NCBI GenBank assembly: GCA_028718125.1
Contig: JAQUMN010000011.1
Span: 1 to 64,000 of the forward strand
Direction of reading: 5' to 3'
Length of the DNA: 64,000 nt
Source of the DNA: Kiritimatiellia bacterium
GTDB taxonomy: Bacteria > Verrucomicrobiota > Kiritimatiellia > JAAZAB01
In this document: in pieces, positions 43,517 to 53,060 of the stretch
Layout: the number at the start of each line of letters is the position of its first letter
Numbering within the stretch: the first letter of the stretch is position 1
The notes under the pieces: model-generated
The model's database searches: none
The model's input: the letters and a program-made list of their open reading frames with translations, nothing else
What the model was told of the DNA's origin: nothing
Translations under genes and position numbers: made by a program

Positions 43517-45217
43517 ATGAAAGCCAAAGCCAAAACGATCGACGCACTTCTTGGGAAGCTCACTCCTGAACAAAAGGCCGGCCAGTTGATGGTGCTGGGG
43601 TTGAACGGCACAATGTCCGACCCGGAAACCGAAAATTTTATTGACAATTATTATATCGGTGGATTGCGCCTTTCCCCTTACATCAGGAAGTTTATCCGCT
43701 ATCTGCCCGACGGCTCGCCCGGCGTCCAGAACGTGCTGCGCCCGCCCCTGTTGTCCGAAAAATTATGGGATGAAAATCTCCTGCCGCCTTCGGTGCGCGC
43801 CTCGGAATATGCCGATCTTTTGAACCGCCTGCGCCGCCGGGCAAACAATCGTAAACATTTTATCCCGATCCACACCGCCTTTGATTACGAAAGCGGCGAA
43901 GGCTCCAATTTTATTCCGCCCGGCATGCTGACCCTGCCGTCGCCGATGGGTCTCGGCCGGTTGCATGACCTGAACCTGATCCGGCGCTGCTATGCCACGG
44001 TGGGACGCCAACTCAAAGCCATCGGCATCGATCATGTGCACGGCCCGGTTGTTGACGTGAATACCAACCCGCTCAATCCCGAGGTGAGCACGCGTTCCTT
44101 CAGCCCCGATGCCGAGGTTGTCACCGACTGTGCCCGCGCCGCCCTGCAGGGCTGGAAAATGGCCGGGATCATCGCCACGCTTAAGCACTATCCGGGACGC
44201 GGCGCATCGGCCTCGGACAGTCATTTCGGGCTTTCGGCCATCGCCATGGACAAGGCCGCTTTCTACCGGCAGCATGTGGCGCCTTACGTCACGCTGTGCG
44301 CCGAAAAAGTGGTGCCGGCCGTGATGCCGGCCCACTCCATTTATCCGGCCTTGGATCCAACCGGGGAAATCGCGACCGTATCCAAGCCGATTATTACCGG
44401 CATTCTGCGCGAGGAACTCGGTTTCGACGGGATCATCACCACCGATTCGATGACCATGGGCGGCTTGATGGCCAAATACACGGTTGGCGAGGCGGTTGTC
44501 AAAGCTATCGAGGCCGGCGTTGACCTTGTGCTTCTGAAAGACGACAACAGCCTGCGATATGAGGCCCACAAAACCCTTGCGGATGCAATCCGCAGCGGGC
44601 GCATCTCCGAGACGCGGGTCAACGAATCGTTGCGGCGCATCTGGTCCGTCAAGTGGGATTACGGCCTGTTCGCCGATGGCGGCATTGTCAAAACCAAGGG
44701 GCTGGATGCACGCATGTTCAAGCCGGCCGATCGCAAGGTCGGCACGGAAGCCGCGCGCCGGGTCATTAACCTCATGCGCGACAAGCCGGGAGTCCTGCCT
44801 TTTCGCAAAGAGCAGAAAGTCCTGGTGGTTGACCGCATTACGCAGACCCAGAAATTCACCAATGATTACTGGAACCATCCGGCGATGCTGTGGGAATTCA
44901 TGCTCGAGCAAAGCCCGAATGTAAGTTACATTGACTATCAGGATCAAACAATTCCGGCCACCAACAAGGTCCTCGACCAGGTGGCCGGCAAGGTCGACGT
45001 GATCGTGGTCACCGGAGCCTACAACCGCAATCTGCCTGCTGACAGCAAGTCTTTCCTGACTTCTCTGAAGCGCTTCGGCAAGCCGGTAATCCTGGTCAGC
45101 AACAATCCCTATGAACTGATTGTGCCGCAGGAAATTGACACGGTGATTGTCTCGTATTCGTTACTGCACGACGGCCTGCGCGCCGTGAGCCGTTTTCTTT
45201 ACGGCGCCAAAAAATAA
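43517..45217 (+). CDS. glycoside hydrolase family 3 protein (beta-N-acetylhexosaminidase-like)
   Basis: A 566-residue cytoplasmic GH3 enzyme. The barrel has LTPEQKAGQLMVLGL, IATLKHYPGRGASASDSH (substrate lysine/histidine pair) and the nucleophile Asp310 in GIITTDSMTMGGL. The dyad after KHYPGRG matches NagZ-like hexosaminidases. A C-terminal alpha/beta sandwich (about 420-566) is present, as in two-domain GH3 members such as Bacillus NagZ. It probably removes GlcNAc from muropeptides or chitin-type oligosaccharides, in line with the GH20, MurQ-like and NagB-like genes in this window. Confidence 0.9.
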   Translation: MKAKAKTIDALLGKLTPEQKAGQLMVLGLNGTMSDPETENFIDNYYIGGLRLSPYIRKFIRYLPDGSPGVQNVLRPPLLSEKLWDENLLPPSVRASEYADLLNRLRRRANNRKHFIPIHTAFDYESGEGSNFIPPGMLTLPSPMGLGRLHDLNLIRRCYATVGRQLKAIGIDHVHGPVVDVNTNPLNPEVSTRSFSPDAEVVTDCARAALQGWKMAGIIATLKHYPGRGASASDSHFGLSAIAMDKAAFYRQHVAPYVTLCAEKVVPAVMPAHSIYPALDPTGEIATVSKPIITGILREELGFDGIITTDSMTMGGLMAKYTVGEAVVKAIEAGVDLVLLKDDNSLRYEAHKTLADAIRSGRISETRVNESLRRIWSVKWDYGLFADGGIVKTKGLDARMFKPADRKVGTEAARRVINLMRDKPGVLPFRKEQKVLVVDRITQTQKFTNDYWNHPAMLWEFMLEQSPNVSYIDYQDQTIPATNKVLDQVAGKVDVIVVTGAYNRNLPADSKSFLTSLKRFGKPVILVSNNPYELIVPQEIDTVIVSYSLLHDGLRAVSRFLYGAKK

Positions 45218-45300
45218 CGTTGAAAATGTGGCGAGATTATTATGCGCCAAAGCGCGGCCTGCACGAGCTCGGGCCGGACGGGCGCGGAGGATGAAGCACC

Positions 45301-46221
45301 ATGGATAATGCAACGATCCAGCGCCTTGCGGGCGAACTGCGGAAAAGCGAGACTCCAAGCGGCCCGGCCATCGCGCTCGATTTCGACGGCGTGTGCAAAA
45401 AGTTTACCGATCACAAGCACCAGATAATGTTTTCGCTCTTGTTCCTGCATCTGCGCGAATTCCAGCGGGTGCCCTTCGATGTTTACCGCAAGAATTATAT
45501 TCATATAAATTTCCGCTCTGCCGATTATGCCGGCAAGGAGCGCTTCCTGTGCGTGGACGCCCTGGCGCGCCACTTGGCGGGCGAAGGTTATCCTTGCGCG
45601 CTGCCCGGCCTGGCAAAAGCTGTGGCCGAGTTGCGCGCCAAGGGACTTAAAATCAGCGAAAAGAACCTGGCGCAATACCAGGCGGAACCGGATGTCCAGC
45701 GCGCGCTGGAGTGGAGCCGGGAAGTAAATAAGCGCGTGGCGGACCTCTCGGAAATCGGGCTCACTCCCGGCATCCTGAAATATATATTGCAGCCATTTCG
45801 CGACAAGGCTCATTTTTATGTCGTCTCCACCGCCACGGAAGAACCCCTGCGCCGGTCGTTGGAAAAAGAAGGCATCGGCTTTATCCGCCGCTATATCGGC
45901 CAGGAGACCGCCACAAAGGCCGAGGCCCTCTCCGCCCTTGCCGCAGCCGGCTATTCCGCAGTCGCCATGTTCGGAGACAGCGTCGAGGATGAGCGCGCTT
46001 CCCATGCCGCGCGCCAGGCGGCGCCGAATGGTTCCATAGTCTTCGTGCCGGTGATTCCGGAGGACGAGGAACGTTGCTTTGAAACAGGCGGGCGAATTCT
46101 CAGGGCCCTGCTTGCCGGCCGGATCAAGGCCGCCGAAGAATTGAGCGCGCAACTTGAGAGCGAATTCAAAGGCCGCGAGGCCGGCAGCCAGTCCTTATCC
46201 CCCATGACTATCCGGGCATGA
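45301..46221 (+). CDS. HAD superfamily hydrolase
   Basis: A 306-residue protein with HAD motif I (ALDFDGVC, Asp27/Asp29), motif II (YVVSTATEE), a motif III lysine in GQETATKAEAL and motif IV (MFGDSVEDE). A helical cap (about 40-170) is larger than in phosphoglycolate phosphatases. The start has GGAGG upstream. It lies 83 nt after the GH3 gene on the same strand and may remove phosphate from its sugar product. The C-terminal RIKAAEELSAQLE segment is helical. Substrate unknown. Confidence 0.82.
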   Translation: MDNATIQRLAGELRKSETPSGPAIALDFDGVCKKFTDHKHQIMFSLLFLHLREFQRVPFDVYRKNYIHINFRSADYAGKERFLCVDALARHLAGEGYPCALPGLAKAVAELRAKGLKISEKNLAQYQAEPDVQRALEWSREVNKRVADLSEIGLTPGILKYILQPFRDKAHFYVVSTATEEPLRRSLEKEGIGFIRRYIGQETATKAEALSALAAAGYSAVAMFGDSVEDERASHAARQAAPNGSIVFVPVIPEDEERCFETGGRILRALLAGRIKAAEELSAQLESEFKGREAGSQSLSPMTIRA

Positions 46222-46311
46222 GCCGAACTGCGGGATATAACAAACCGTGTGACTGGCATTCTTGTCACCGATCCCGGCAAGCCGCTCCACCCGGTATCCG
46301 ACATCACCCCG

Positions 46312-47241
46312 TCAGTGCATCTCCGTCGCGCAGGAACCGATGGCTGGACGATAGAAATTGAAATGGACATTCGGGTGGTCCGCCAAAAGCGACATGGGTA
46401 CGGCCGCATCCGGCATGCGCTTGGAAATCATGAGCGCCGTCAGCCGGATCCCGAACTTGTTGTCATGATGGCCCGGATGCCAGATGGATACCTTGTCCGC
46501 CTTCCAGGTTTCCAGCGGGCCGACGGACAGCGCCTGCCGCGGAACCAGGAAGACCTGGCCGCCGCCGGAGGTGCGCGCGTTCTGAATGATCGTCATGGGA
46601 TGCAGATCCACCACCCGCGTGGCAAGCTTGCGGAATTCCGCCGGCGCGGGAGGATGCGCCTTGTATTTTCCCGCGCGCCTGGGCGGATCGTTGAACGCCC
46701 AGTGTTTAACTTCGCCCTGTCCGCCCTGCATGACCAGGCACCGGGCCTGGTTGTAGGTTTCGCTGTAAGCCTTGACATCCCGGGTGGGAAAATGCAGGTT
46801 TTCCGGCCGGGGCCGCAGTTCCTTGCGGATGCGGTTAAAACACAGCTCCATGTCCGCGCGCCTGAATGAGAGCGGATTGGCGACCGGCATTTCCTTGCCA
46901 TTTTCAAACCATTCATCCATGCCCCAGAATATCGCCTCTTTCAGATTCATGTTTAGATCGTTGACCATCCGGGCCACGATCGGCAGTTGCTCGGTCGGCC
47001 CGATGGGCCCGCAAATGCCGGCGGGGTTGTCGGCCGTTGACTGGCGCCAGGCCGTAATGTATTCCATGGCCTCGGCCGCGTAAAATTCCTCCAAGGTCTC
47101 GTAAAAAGCGACCTTGAATCCCGGTCGGGCCAACTGGAGAATGTCCTTTTCCGTCAGCTTGGCCGCCTCCCGCAACAGGCGCTCGTCGAGGGTTGTGTAA
47201 TCCCACCAGTCCGCCGATATCTTGCTCAGTGCTCTGGCCAT
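46312..47241 (-). CDS. glucosamine-6-phosphate deaminase-like (NagB-fold) protein
   Basis: A 309-residue protein of the NagB/RpiA/SOL fold. The family landmarks are recognisable but altered: [14 protein letters not shown] for the phosphate loop, [11 protein letters not shown] for the first catalytic Asp, and [12 protein letters not shown] where NagB has NDGHIAFNEP. The histidine is kept, but the preceding Asp is replaced and Glu becomes Asp. A 6-phospho-sugar ligand is likely. Deaminase activity is uncertain. AAAGGAG precedes the ATG, and the ThyA-like gene ends 36 nt upstream on the same strand. Confidence 0.78.
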   Translation of the reverse strand: MARALSKISADWWDYTTLDERLLREAAKLTEKDILQLARPGFKVAFYETLEEFYAAEAMEYITAWRQSTADNPAGICGPIGPTEQLPIVARMVNDLNMNLKEAIFWGMDEWFENGKEMPVANPLSFRRADMELCFNRIRKELRPRPENLHFPTRDVKAYSETYNQARCLVMQGGQGEVKHWAFNDPPRRAGKYKAHPPAPAEFRKLATRVVDLHPMTIIQNARTSGGGQVFLVPRQALSVGPLETWKADKVSIWHPGHHDNKFGIRLTALMISKRMPDAAVPMSLLADHPNVHFNFYRPAIGSCATEMH

Positions 47242-47276
47242 GCGAATGGCTCCTTTATTTTGGTCTTTAACAACGG

Positions 47277-48173
47277 CTATGTTTTACACTGGCCGGCGTC
47301 ATAGGCCCGGATTTTTTCGCGAATAACACTTTCCGATTCCTGGTAAATCTCCTGGATATCCGGGTCATAAAAATTATAGACGCGATCTTCAAACTGCGTG
47401 GTGGCCAGGCGATCAAACAACCTCTGGCGGGCGCCGGCAATGTCCTTGCCGTAAATGTGGAACGAATCGGCCTGCCAGTTCATACGCCCGAGTCGGAGTT
47501 CCTTTTTACGGCGCGCGGCCACCCCGGCGGCAATGATATCCCGGTTGAACAGGGTGAATCCGAACATGTTCATGAAATTGGCGCCCCAGGCGTCGTTGCT
47601 GCGGAACCGGATATTGCAGTTCAGCCAACCGACGCCCTGTTCATCCTCCACAATTCTGTACCAGATTGACTGCAGGCAGGGCGGATCATAACAATCCAGG
47701 TCCAGGTTCGGCATCCATGTGATCATTTGCGCCTGGCGTGTGAAAGGCTGGTCGGCCAGCTTGGCAATGACCCGCTCGACCTGGTTCACGGCCAGGGGCC
47801 CCGTCCAGACGGACTGTCCATCCCGCTTTTCGCGCCATTGCCCGTAATTCTGCAGGCGGCCGTGGTAGGTATATTCCCAGCGCGTATCCGTGGGATCGTT
47901 CAGGTTCTTTACCCAGTGATCCTTGACGCCCTGCACTTCCATAACATATTCGCGCAGGTCCTCGATGCCGCCGGGGAAAGCCTTGTGAATCATCGGGTCG
48001 GCCAGCGGATCCAAAATGGTCATGTTCAGGGTACAGTCCAGGCTCGGGGGATCGCCCGGCTTGTCATACTGCGTGCGGAAAGCGATGCCGTGTTCATACA
48101 AGGCAATCAGCGCCTTTTCATACGCTTGCGCCAGGGTATGTTCGCACACCGTAAGAACGGGAATATTTTGCAT
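47277..48173 (-). CDS. thymidylate synthase-like (ThyA-fold) protein
   Basis: A 298-residue protein with AGGAGG before ATG 48173. ThyA residues can be placed: nucleophile Cys166 in DPPCLQSI, the phosphate/catalytic trio in RFRSND (Arg191, Ser192, Asp194), Asn202 in GANFMN, and the HxY pair His239/Tyr241 in DSFHIYG. It differs from standard ThyA in lacking His after the Cys (PCL not PCH) and Gln before the Arg. It may methylate or hydroxymethylate a pyrimidine nucleotide. The location beside a NagB-like gene is unusual. It is either the cell's thymidylate synthase in divergent form or a relative with another substrate. Confidence 0.75.
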   Translation of the reverse strand: MQNIPVLTVCEHTLAQAYEKALIALYEHGIAFRTQYDKPGDPPSLDCTLNMTILDPLADPMIHKAFPGGIEDLREYVMEVQGVKDHWVKNLNDPTDTRWEYTYHGRLQNYGQWREKRDGQSVWTGPLAVNQVERVIAKLADQPFTRQAQMITWMPNLDLDCYDPPCLQSIWYRIVEDEQGVGWLNCNIRFRSNDAWGANFMNMFGFTLFNRDIIAAGVAARRKKELRLGRMNWQADSFHIYGKDIAGARQRLFDRLATTQFEDRVYNFYDPDIQEIYQESESVIREKIRAYDAGQCKT

Positions 48174-48313
48174 GCTGCCTCCTGACGTTATTAAACTCTG
48201 CCAACGACACCTGAATGCTACTTTATAAATTCGGCGTAAATAATCAAAGATAAAAAAGGCGCCTGCACACCGACGGCGGGATTGGGCAACAATCCGGTTG
48301 TCGCGCGGCTTTG

Positions 48314-49957
48314 CTACGCCTCCAGGCAATACACTGCGGCGGCCGGGCGTTCGCGCACATACGCAAACAGATAATTACGATCCAGGTCCGCGCGGAACAC
48401 GCGCGCGGGGCGCATGATGGCCGCCCCTTCCACCAGGACGGCCGATTCCGGAATTTTTCCCTTCCAAGGAGAGGCCCGGCAAATCCCGTGCTGGGCACTG
48501 AACCCGTGCTTGAGCCAGGCATAATGGAGCGCATGCCTGAGGAGCAAGTCCCGGTCGCTGCCGGCGTTCCGGTCGCGGAAAAAATCGTCCAGCAGGCGGA
48601 ACCTGTTTTCCAGGCTGGGCGCCGCCATCGCGAAGGCCATGTTCCCGCCGAACATGATCAGCTCCTGCCAATATTCCGGAATTCTGCGCGTGGCCATAAC
48701 CATCAGGGCCTGCAGTTCCGGCACATTATAAAACCAGTCCGCCAAGTTGGATAACCCGCGCGCGGTCTCGAGATCGGCCATGGTCATTGTGGCGATACGC
48801 AAAACCTCATAGGGCGGCTCCGGCGCCGCCACAATTTGCCACTGGTCTTTTTCCTCCGCCAGGCGCGTGCCGGGCAGGAGCTTCAGGAGCTCCAGCTGGA
48901 TCTCAGCGGGACCCAATAATACGAGTGTGCGCAATTCTTTAAACAGGTCTGCCAACGTGCCGCCGGGCAGGCCGGCGATCAGGTCCACGTGCGTCGCCAG
49001 TTGGCGATGCGCGCAAAGGCGGGCCAGCCCGGCCAGCGCACGCCGGACTGTGCCTTGCCGGCCGATTGCCCGGATCACGTCCGGATTCAGGCTCTGGATG
49101 CCAACCTCAAGATGGAAGCGGCCTGGCTCCGCCGCGGCCAGTTCCGCAATAAAATCCAATGTCAGGCGCGCCGGGTCGATTTCCAGATGGAAACGCAAAG
49201 GCTTGCATTCATCCCTGAAGAAGCGCAAAAGCGCCATGCTGCGGGCAGGCTGCGCATTGAAAGTGCGATCGACCAGGCGCACTTCCGGCACGCCCTGCGC
49301 GCGGATCAACTCCACATCGCGGCATACGCGCTCCAGCGAAAAAAAGCGCACCTTCCCGCCTACCCCGCTCGTGCAGAACGCACAGCGGTTGGAACAGCCG
49401 CGGGAGGTTTCCAGAAGCACAAACGGCTTGCAAAATCCAGCCAGACGCGCCGGATAAGGCGAAGGAATATCGTCCAGGCATTCGACCCCTTCCGCCATCC
49501 CGTTATCCACATAGCGGCGGTTAACCAATCCGCAGAATCCGGGAATGCCGGCTTGTCGCTTGGGCTGGTCCATCAACTGCAGCCATTGGCCAAACGCTTT
49601 TTCACCCTCTCCGCGGATCACGGCATCCACTTCCGGATAGCGTTCCAGGAAAGCGCGATTATCGCCCAGGAATTCCGGGCCGCCGCCCAGCACCCGGCAA
49701 TCGGGAAACAGCCGTTTGAAACGGCCCAAAAAGGAAAGCAAAAACGGACGATTGAACAGGTAGAAGGTGGCCGCCACCACACGGGGATTGAGCCGCGCCA
49801 CGCGGTTCAGCGTGATGGACAAGGATTCGTTCTGGGTCACCTCGATTTCATGCCACTGCCAGCCGGCCGCCTCGACGCCGGCGCGCAGAGTCCAGGCCGC
49901 CAGATTCGTGTGCGAATAGGAGGCCGTGACCGAAAGGAATACGAGGGAACGGTCCAT
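48314..49957 (-). CDS. B12-binding-domain radical SAM protein
   Basis: A 547-residue protein. The N-terminal cobalamin-binding-like Rossmann domain (1-140) includes CRVLGGGPEFLG and AVIRGEGEKAF. The radical SAM core has the cluster cysteines Cys188, Cys192 and Cys195 in RGCSNRCAFC. The C-terminal helical region (about 400-547) fits the DUF4080-type tail of anaerobic B12/radical SAM enzymes. These carry out methylations or other radical chemistry on unknown substrates. ATG 49957 is preferred over an upstream start at 50011 that lies in repeats. Cobamide genes occur elsewhere in the window. Confidence 0.86.
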   Translation of the reverse strand: MDRSLVFLSVTASYSHTNLAAWTLRAGVEAAGWQWHEIEVTQNESLSITLNRVARLNPRVVAATFYLFNRPFLLSFLGRFKRLFPDCRVLGGGPEFLGDNRAFLERYPEVDAVIRGEGEKAFGQWLQLMDQPKRQAGIPGFCGLVNRRYVDNGMAEGVECLDDIPSPYPARLAGFCKPFVLLETSRGCSNRCAFCTSGVGGKVRFFSLERVCRDVELIRAQGVPEVRLVDRTFNAQPARSMALLRFFRDECKPLRFHLEIDPARLTLDFIAELAAAEPGRFHLEVGIQSLNPDVIRAIGRQGTVRRALAGLARLCAHRQLATHVDLIAGLPGGTLADLFKELRTLVLLGPAEIQLELLKLLPGTRLAEEKDQWQIVAAPEPPYEVLRIATMTMADLETARGLSNLADWFYNVPELQALMVMATRRIPEYWQELIMFGGNMAFAMAAPSLENRFRLLDDFFRDRNAGSDRDLLLRHALHYAWLKHGFSAQHGICRASPWKGKIPESAVLVEGAAIMRPARVFRADLDRNYLFAYVRERPAAAVYCLEA

Positions 49958-49970
49958 GATAAAAGCAATT

Positions 49971-50171
49971 AAGCAAACGCCCAACGCCGAAGTATACGAC
50001 TCATGCCGCAACTGTTACATGTAGCCGCGGCGGTGACGCCGTGGCCACAGGAAGGATCCACGCCCTCACGGGCGCGGCTACCTGGATTCAAATTCCCATA
50101 CATCGAATTATCAGAAGCGCCTGCTTTCATTCGATGTTCGATGCTGGATGTTCGGCGTTCGATGTTTGCTT
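49971..50171. repeat. compound repeat: heptad ends facing inwards around a REP-like doublet
   Basis: The left end AAGCAAACGCCCAACGCCGA (49971-49990, plus) and the right end AAGCAAACATCGAACGCCGA (minus, from 50171) form inverted termini. Inside, GTAGCCGCG (50021-50029) and CGCGGCTAC (50073-50081) start two opposed REP-like units. Right-hand heptads are CATCGAA, CGCCGAA, CATCCAG, CATCGAA, CATCGAA. Confidence 0.75.
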
Positions 50172-51439
50172 CACGCCTCGGCCTGCCAAAGCCCCAGGGC
50201 CGGATTGGAAATGTAATATATTTCCTCGCCATCCGGCAGGATGTTGAACCCGTCTTTCAGTTTCGCCGGATTGTAACGCGCCAAGGCCGATTTCAAGTCG
50301 GCATGCCGGAATCCTACGCCTTCAATTTCAGCGCGGCTTAAGCCCCCCGGGGCATATGTGATTGTGAAACGGCCTTCGCTGGAGCCATGGATGAGATGGG
50401 CGGCGGCGCCCAAGCTGTTGCGCAGTTCCGGGTCGGCGGCCACGGCGCGGAGCGTGGCCGGCGTGCCATGATAACCGTAACGCCGGATCATGCGTTCGTT
50501 GATCTCGGCCTCGCCGAACTCAACCAGGCCGGGCGCCAGGATCAGCAGTTCACCGTTGTCGGCCAGGGCCATGCGCGTGCGGTAAATCGCCTTGTTGCCC
50601 AGCCAGGTGCTCTTGAATTCGCCGGGATCAAGATAGACAACAACTTTTTCCAGGCGCGGCGTCTTGACGATGTTGACCTGCTGACTAAGGCGCGCGGCGC
50701 GCTGGAAACTGTCCCGGTCATTACCGGCATAGAGCCCGCGCGTTATCAGGCGCCCCTTGGCGTTCTTGGCGCGCACGGTCAGGACATACGTGATGGGCAA
50801 GTGCGCCAGCAGACAGTCCTGGGCCTCGTTGAGCAGGGTGCGCACGGGGCTCTCGATGCGGCCCATGATGCTTTCCATGTTGCAGACCGCGCCCAGGAAA
50901 TGGCTCTTATTGATTGTGTCCGGGCCGGCACAGCCCACCAGAATATTTTTATTGCCGCCGGCCATGCCGATGACTTCGTGGGGCACAACCTGTCCGCAGG
51001 AAATTATTGCCTCGTGCTTGCCAAGCGCGATGAGCTGGTCAATCTCAATGTTGACGGTGTAATCCACCTTGCCGCCGCTTAGTTCCTTCAGGCGCTCGCC
51101 GGGAATGGCGCCCATCGGGGTCAGACCTTGCTGCCAGTCGTGGATCCGGATAAGGTCGTGCGGCACGCCGGGAAACATCTGCGTGATTTCGGCCGCCGTC
51201 ATCGGCCTGTGCGTGCCCAGGGCAGGCAGGAGCTCGACCGTTGCGCGCTTCGCCAGAGACAAGTAAAGCTGACTGCATATCTCGCCGGCCCCGGAGTGAA
51301 AGCGTGAAAAGTCCGGGGGAATGAGCAAAACCTTTTTCAGGCCCGCCGGCATGGCTTCGGCCACGCCCTTAAGATATGTTTCGGTTTCCCGGCTCGATAT
51401 CTCCCGATCAGGGCCGCCTTCGTTAATCCAGGTTGACAT
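50171..51439 (-). CDS. LarA-like (lactate racemase family, DUF2088) protein
   Basis: A 422-residue protein of the nickel-pincer racemase family. Motifs are LIPPDFSRFHSGAG, LPALGTHRPMT, IISCGQVVPHEVIGMAGG, GGNKNILVGCAGPDTINKSH and, near the end, FRHADLKSALARYNP. GGAGG precedes ATG 51439. Many family members act on 2-hydroxy acids or sugar acids rather than lactate. No larB, larC or larE cofactor genes are visible here. It sits between rhaM-type and radical SAM genes on the same strand, suggesting use in deoxysugar or hydroxy-acid breakdown. The stop codon begins a heptad repeat. Confidence 0.88.
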   Translation of the reverse strand: MSTWINEGGPDREISSRETETYLKGVAEAMPAGLKKVLLIPPDFSRFHSGAGEICSQLYLSLAKRATVELLPALGTHRPMTAAEITQMFPGVPHDLIRIHDWQQGLTPMGAIPGERLKELSGGKVDYTVNIEIDQLIALGKHEAIISCGQVVPHEVIGMAGGNKNILVGCAGPDTINKSHFLGAVCNMESIMGRIESPVRTLLNEAQDCLLAHLPITYVLTVRAKNAKGRLITRGLYAGNDRDSFQRAARLSQQVNIVKTPRLEKVVVYLDPGEFKSTWLGNKAIYRTRMALADNGELLILAPGLVEFGEAEINERMIRRYGYHGTPATLRAVAADPELRNSLGAAAHLIHGSSEGRFTITYAPGGLSRAEIEGVGFRHADLKSALARYNPAKLKDGFNILPDGEEIYYISNPALGLWQAEA

Positions 51440-51526
51440 AATTATTCCTCCAGTTAACCGTATCGCGACACCTTCGATCCGCATTCACGATAAAATGATT
51501 CCCTTATCCGTTCCATTGGAGACGGT

Positions 51527-51850
51527 TCAGGCCTGGTGAAAGACTTCCTCCATGCCGGCCCACCACTCGCCTTTGGCGCGCGTCTTAAGGGGTTGTTGAC
51601 AGGGGATGCAGACGGCCCACCACTTGCGGGTCACCGGGTCGGCGGCCATGCGCGCCATATCGGCCTTATAATTCTTGCCGGTATACTCGAAGTAACTGAA
51701 GAGCCAGCCGTCCTTGTGGTAAATGGAATAGTTGCGGATATGGCATCGCTTGATCATTTTCAGAACACCGGGCCAGACGGCGGCATGCAGTTTTTTATAG
51801 CGCGCGAGCTTGCCCGGTTTAACCTTGATTACACTTCCATATCGTGGCAT
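51527..51850 (-). CDS. rhaM: L-rhamnose mutarotase
   Basis: A 107-residue ferredoxin-like-fold enzyme that interconverts the anomers of L-rhamnose. Recognisable features are YKKLHAAVWPGVL (catalytic His22), IRNYSIYHKDGWLFSYFEY, and the closing pattern of RhaM/YiiL proteins, ADPVTRKWWAVCIPCQQPL. It lies 87 nt upstream of the LarA-like gene on the same strand and downstream of a URO-D gene, so it probably belongs to a deoxysugar catabolic unit. L-fucose mutarotase is less likely because the motifs match RhaM. Confidence 0.9.
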   Translation of the reverse strand: MPRYGSVIKVKPGKLARYKKLHAAVWPGVLKMIKRCHIRNYSIYHKDGWLFSYFEYTGKNYKADMARMAADPVTRKWWAVCIPCQQPLKTRAKGEWWAGMEEVFHQA

Positions 51851-51913
51851 AGGTAGTTTCCTCCCAACGCGGACTACGCCCGCTAAACAACAAGTATGCT
51901 TAACGTGAACGCC

Positions 51914-53041
51914 TCATACCTTCAGCGGATAATTCCCATGTTCCCGCAACGTCTGTATCGCCAGCGCGTAGCTTTCCGGCGCCACGTCGCTGGAGACGGA
52001 ATGGTCGGACTGGAAAATCCACCCGCCGCCGCGGGCTGCCTGTAATTTATACAGTATCTCCCGGCGGATCGCAACTGGATCATTGCTTTCCAGCACGCGC
52101 ATGTCAATGTTGCCGACAAACGCCAGCCGGCCGGCAAACTGCTTTTTCAGCTCGACAACATTCATGCCCGCCTTGGCTTCCAGGGGGTTATAAGCATCGA
52201 GATGGATCTCGACCATGTCGTCAAGGATCTCCTTGGCATTGCCGCACCCATGGTAGATCACCAGCAATTCATGGGTATGAAACAGGTCAATGAGCGCCTT
52301 CACATAGGGCTTAAAGAGAGCGCGCCAGCGCGGCGCGCCGAACAGCATGCCGTGCCCGTAGGCAACGTCCCCCCAGATATACATGCCTGACAACCGACCC
52401 TGCCCCGCCCGGATCTGGGCCCGCGCCAGCTCCAGCATGAAGCTGCCGATGCGGTCCACGAACGCCTGCAACGCCTCCGGATCGCTCGCCATCCAGAAAA
52501 GCGCGTTTTCGGTGCCGATGACGCGCCAGAGATATTCATACGGCTCGCATACGGACCCGAAGACCGGAAACTCGCCCTGATAGGGTTTGAGACGCTCTTC
52601 CCAGGAGGGGATATTCCGAGCCAGAGTGTCGCCCACGCAATTGATCTGGTCGTCACCGCCTTCGAAAAAACGGCGCGGATCGGCGGGGTCATCAAACCCG
52701 AAATCGGCCATTTGTTCCGGCACGGTTACGGAGAAGGATTCATAATGCGGCATAGGCTTGTCGCCGGAGCGGCGGATCGTGGCGCCGAACCCGGTCTTGA
52801 CCAGGATATCGTCACCGCTTTGCTGAAGCACCTCGAACGGTCGAAGGCGCGGATCCACGTTCGGGTTGACGACCACGTAATCGAGATCGAAATGCCGGTA
52901 GGGGTCAAAGTCGGCACCCCACTTGGCGCGGGCACGTTTCATAAATCCCGTCCAGAAAAATTCTCCCGCCGGCACCCGGTCGCCTTCCTGGTGCGCCAGG
53001 GCCTTGCGAATCCGATCCAACTTGATCATCGCGCTTGTCAT
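51914..53041 (-). CDS. uroporphyrinogen decarboxylase (URO-D) family protein
   Basis: A 375-residue URO-D/MtaA-like protein. ATG 53041 has an AGGAGGAG ribosome binding site, and the longer open frame is antisense to tatD-like sequence. Features are DRIRKALAHQEGDRVPAGEF at the N-terminus, MYIWGDVAYGHGMLFGAPRW, IYHGCGNAKEILDDM with the His/Cys metal site, and the end block SDHSVSSDVAPESY. It retains the HxCG metal motif better than the 20114 gene. Likely a corrinoid-linked methyltransferase. It sits 19 nt downstream of the tatD-type gene and upstream of rhaM. Confidence 0.84.
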   Translation of the reverse strand: MTSAMIKLDRIRKALAHQEGDRVPAGEFFWTGFMKRARAKWGADFDPYRHFDLDYVVVNPNVDPRLRPFEVLQQSGDDILVKTGFGATIRRSGDKPMPHYESFSVTVPEQMADFGFDDPADPRRFFEGGDDQINCVGDTLARNIPSWEERLKPYQGEFPVFGSVCEPYEYLWRVIGTENALFWMASDPEALQAFVDRIGSFMLELARAQIRAGQGRLSGMYIWGDVAYGHGMLFGAPRWRALFKPYVKALIDLFHTHELLVIYHGCGNAKEILDDMVEIHLDAYNPLEAKAGMNVVELKKQFAGRLAFVGNIDMRVLESNDPVAIRREILYKLQAARGGGWIFQSDHSVSSDVAPESYALAIQTLREHGNYPLKV

Positions 53042-53060
53042 GGTTGATCTCCTCCTGATT

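Noticed and set aside
49971-50171. Heptad tracts as CRISPR arrays
   Set aside because: Units are 7-9 nt with no conserved 23-40 nt repeats or unique spacers, and no cas genes are near.
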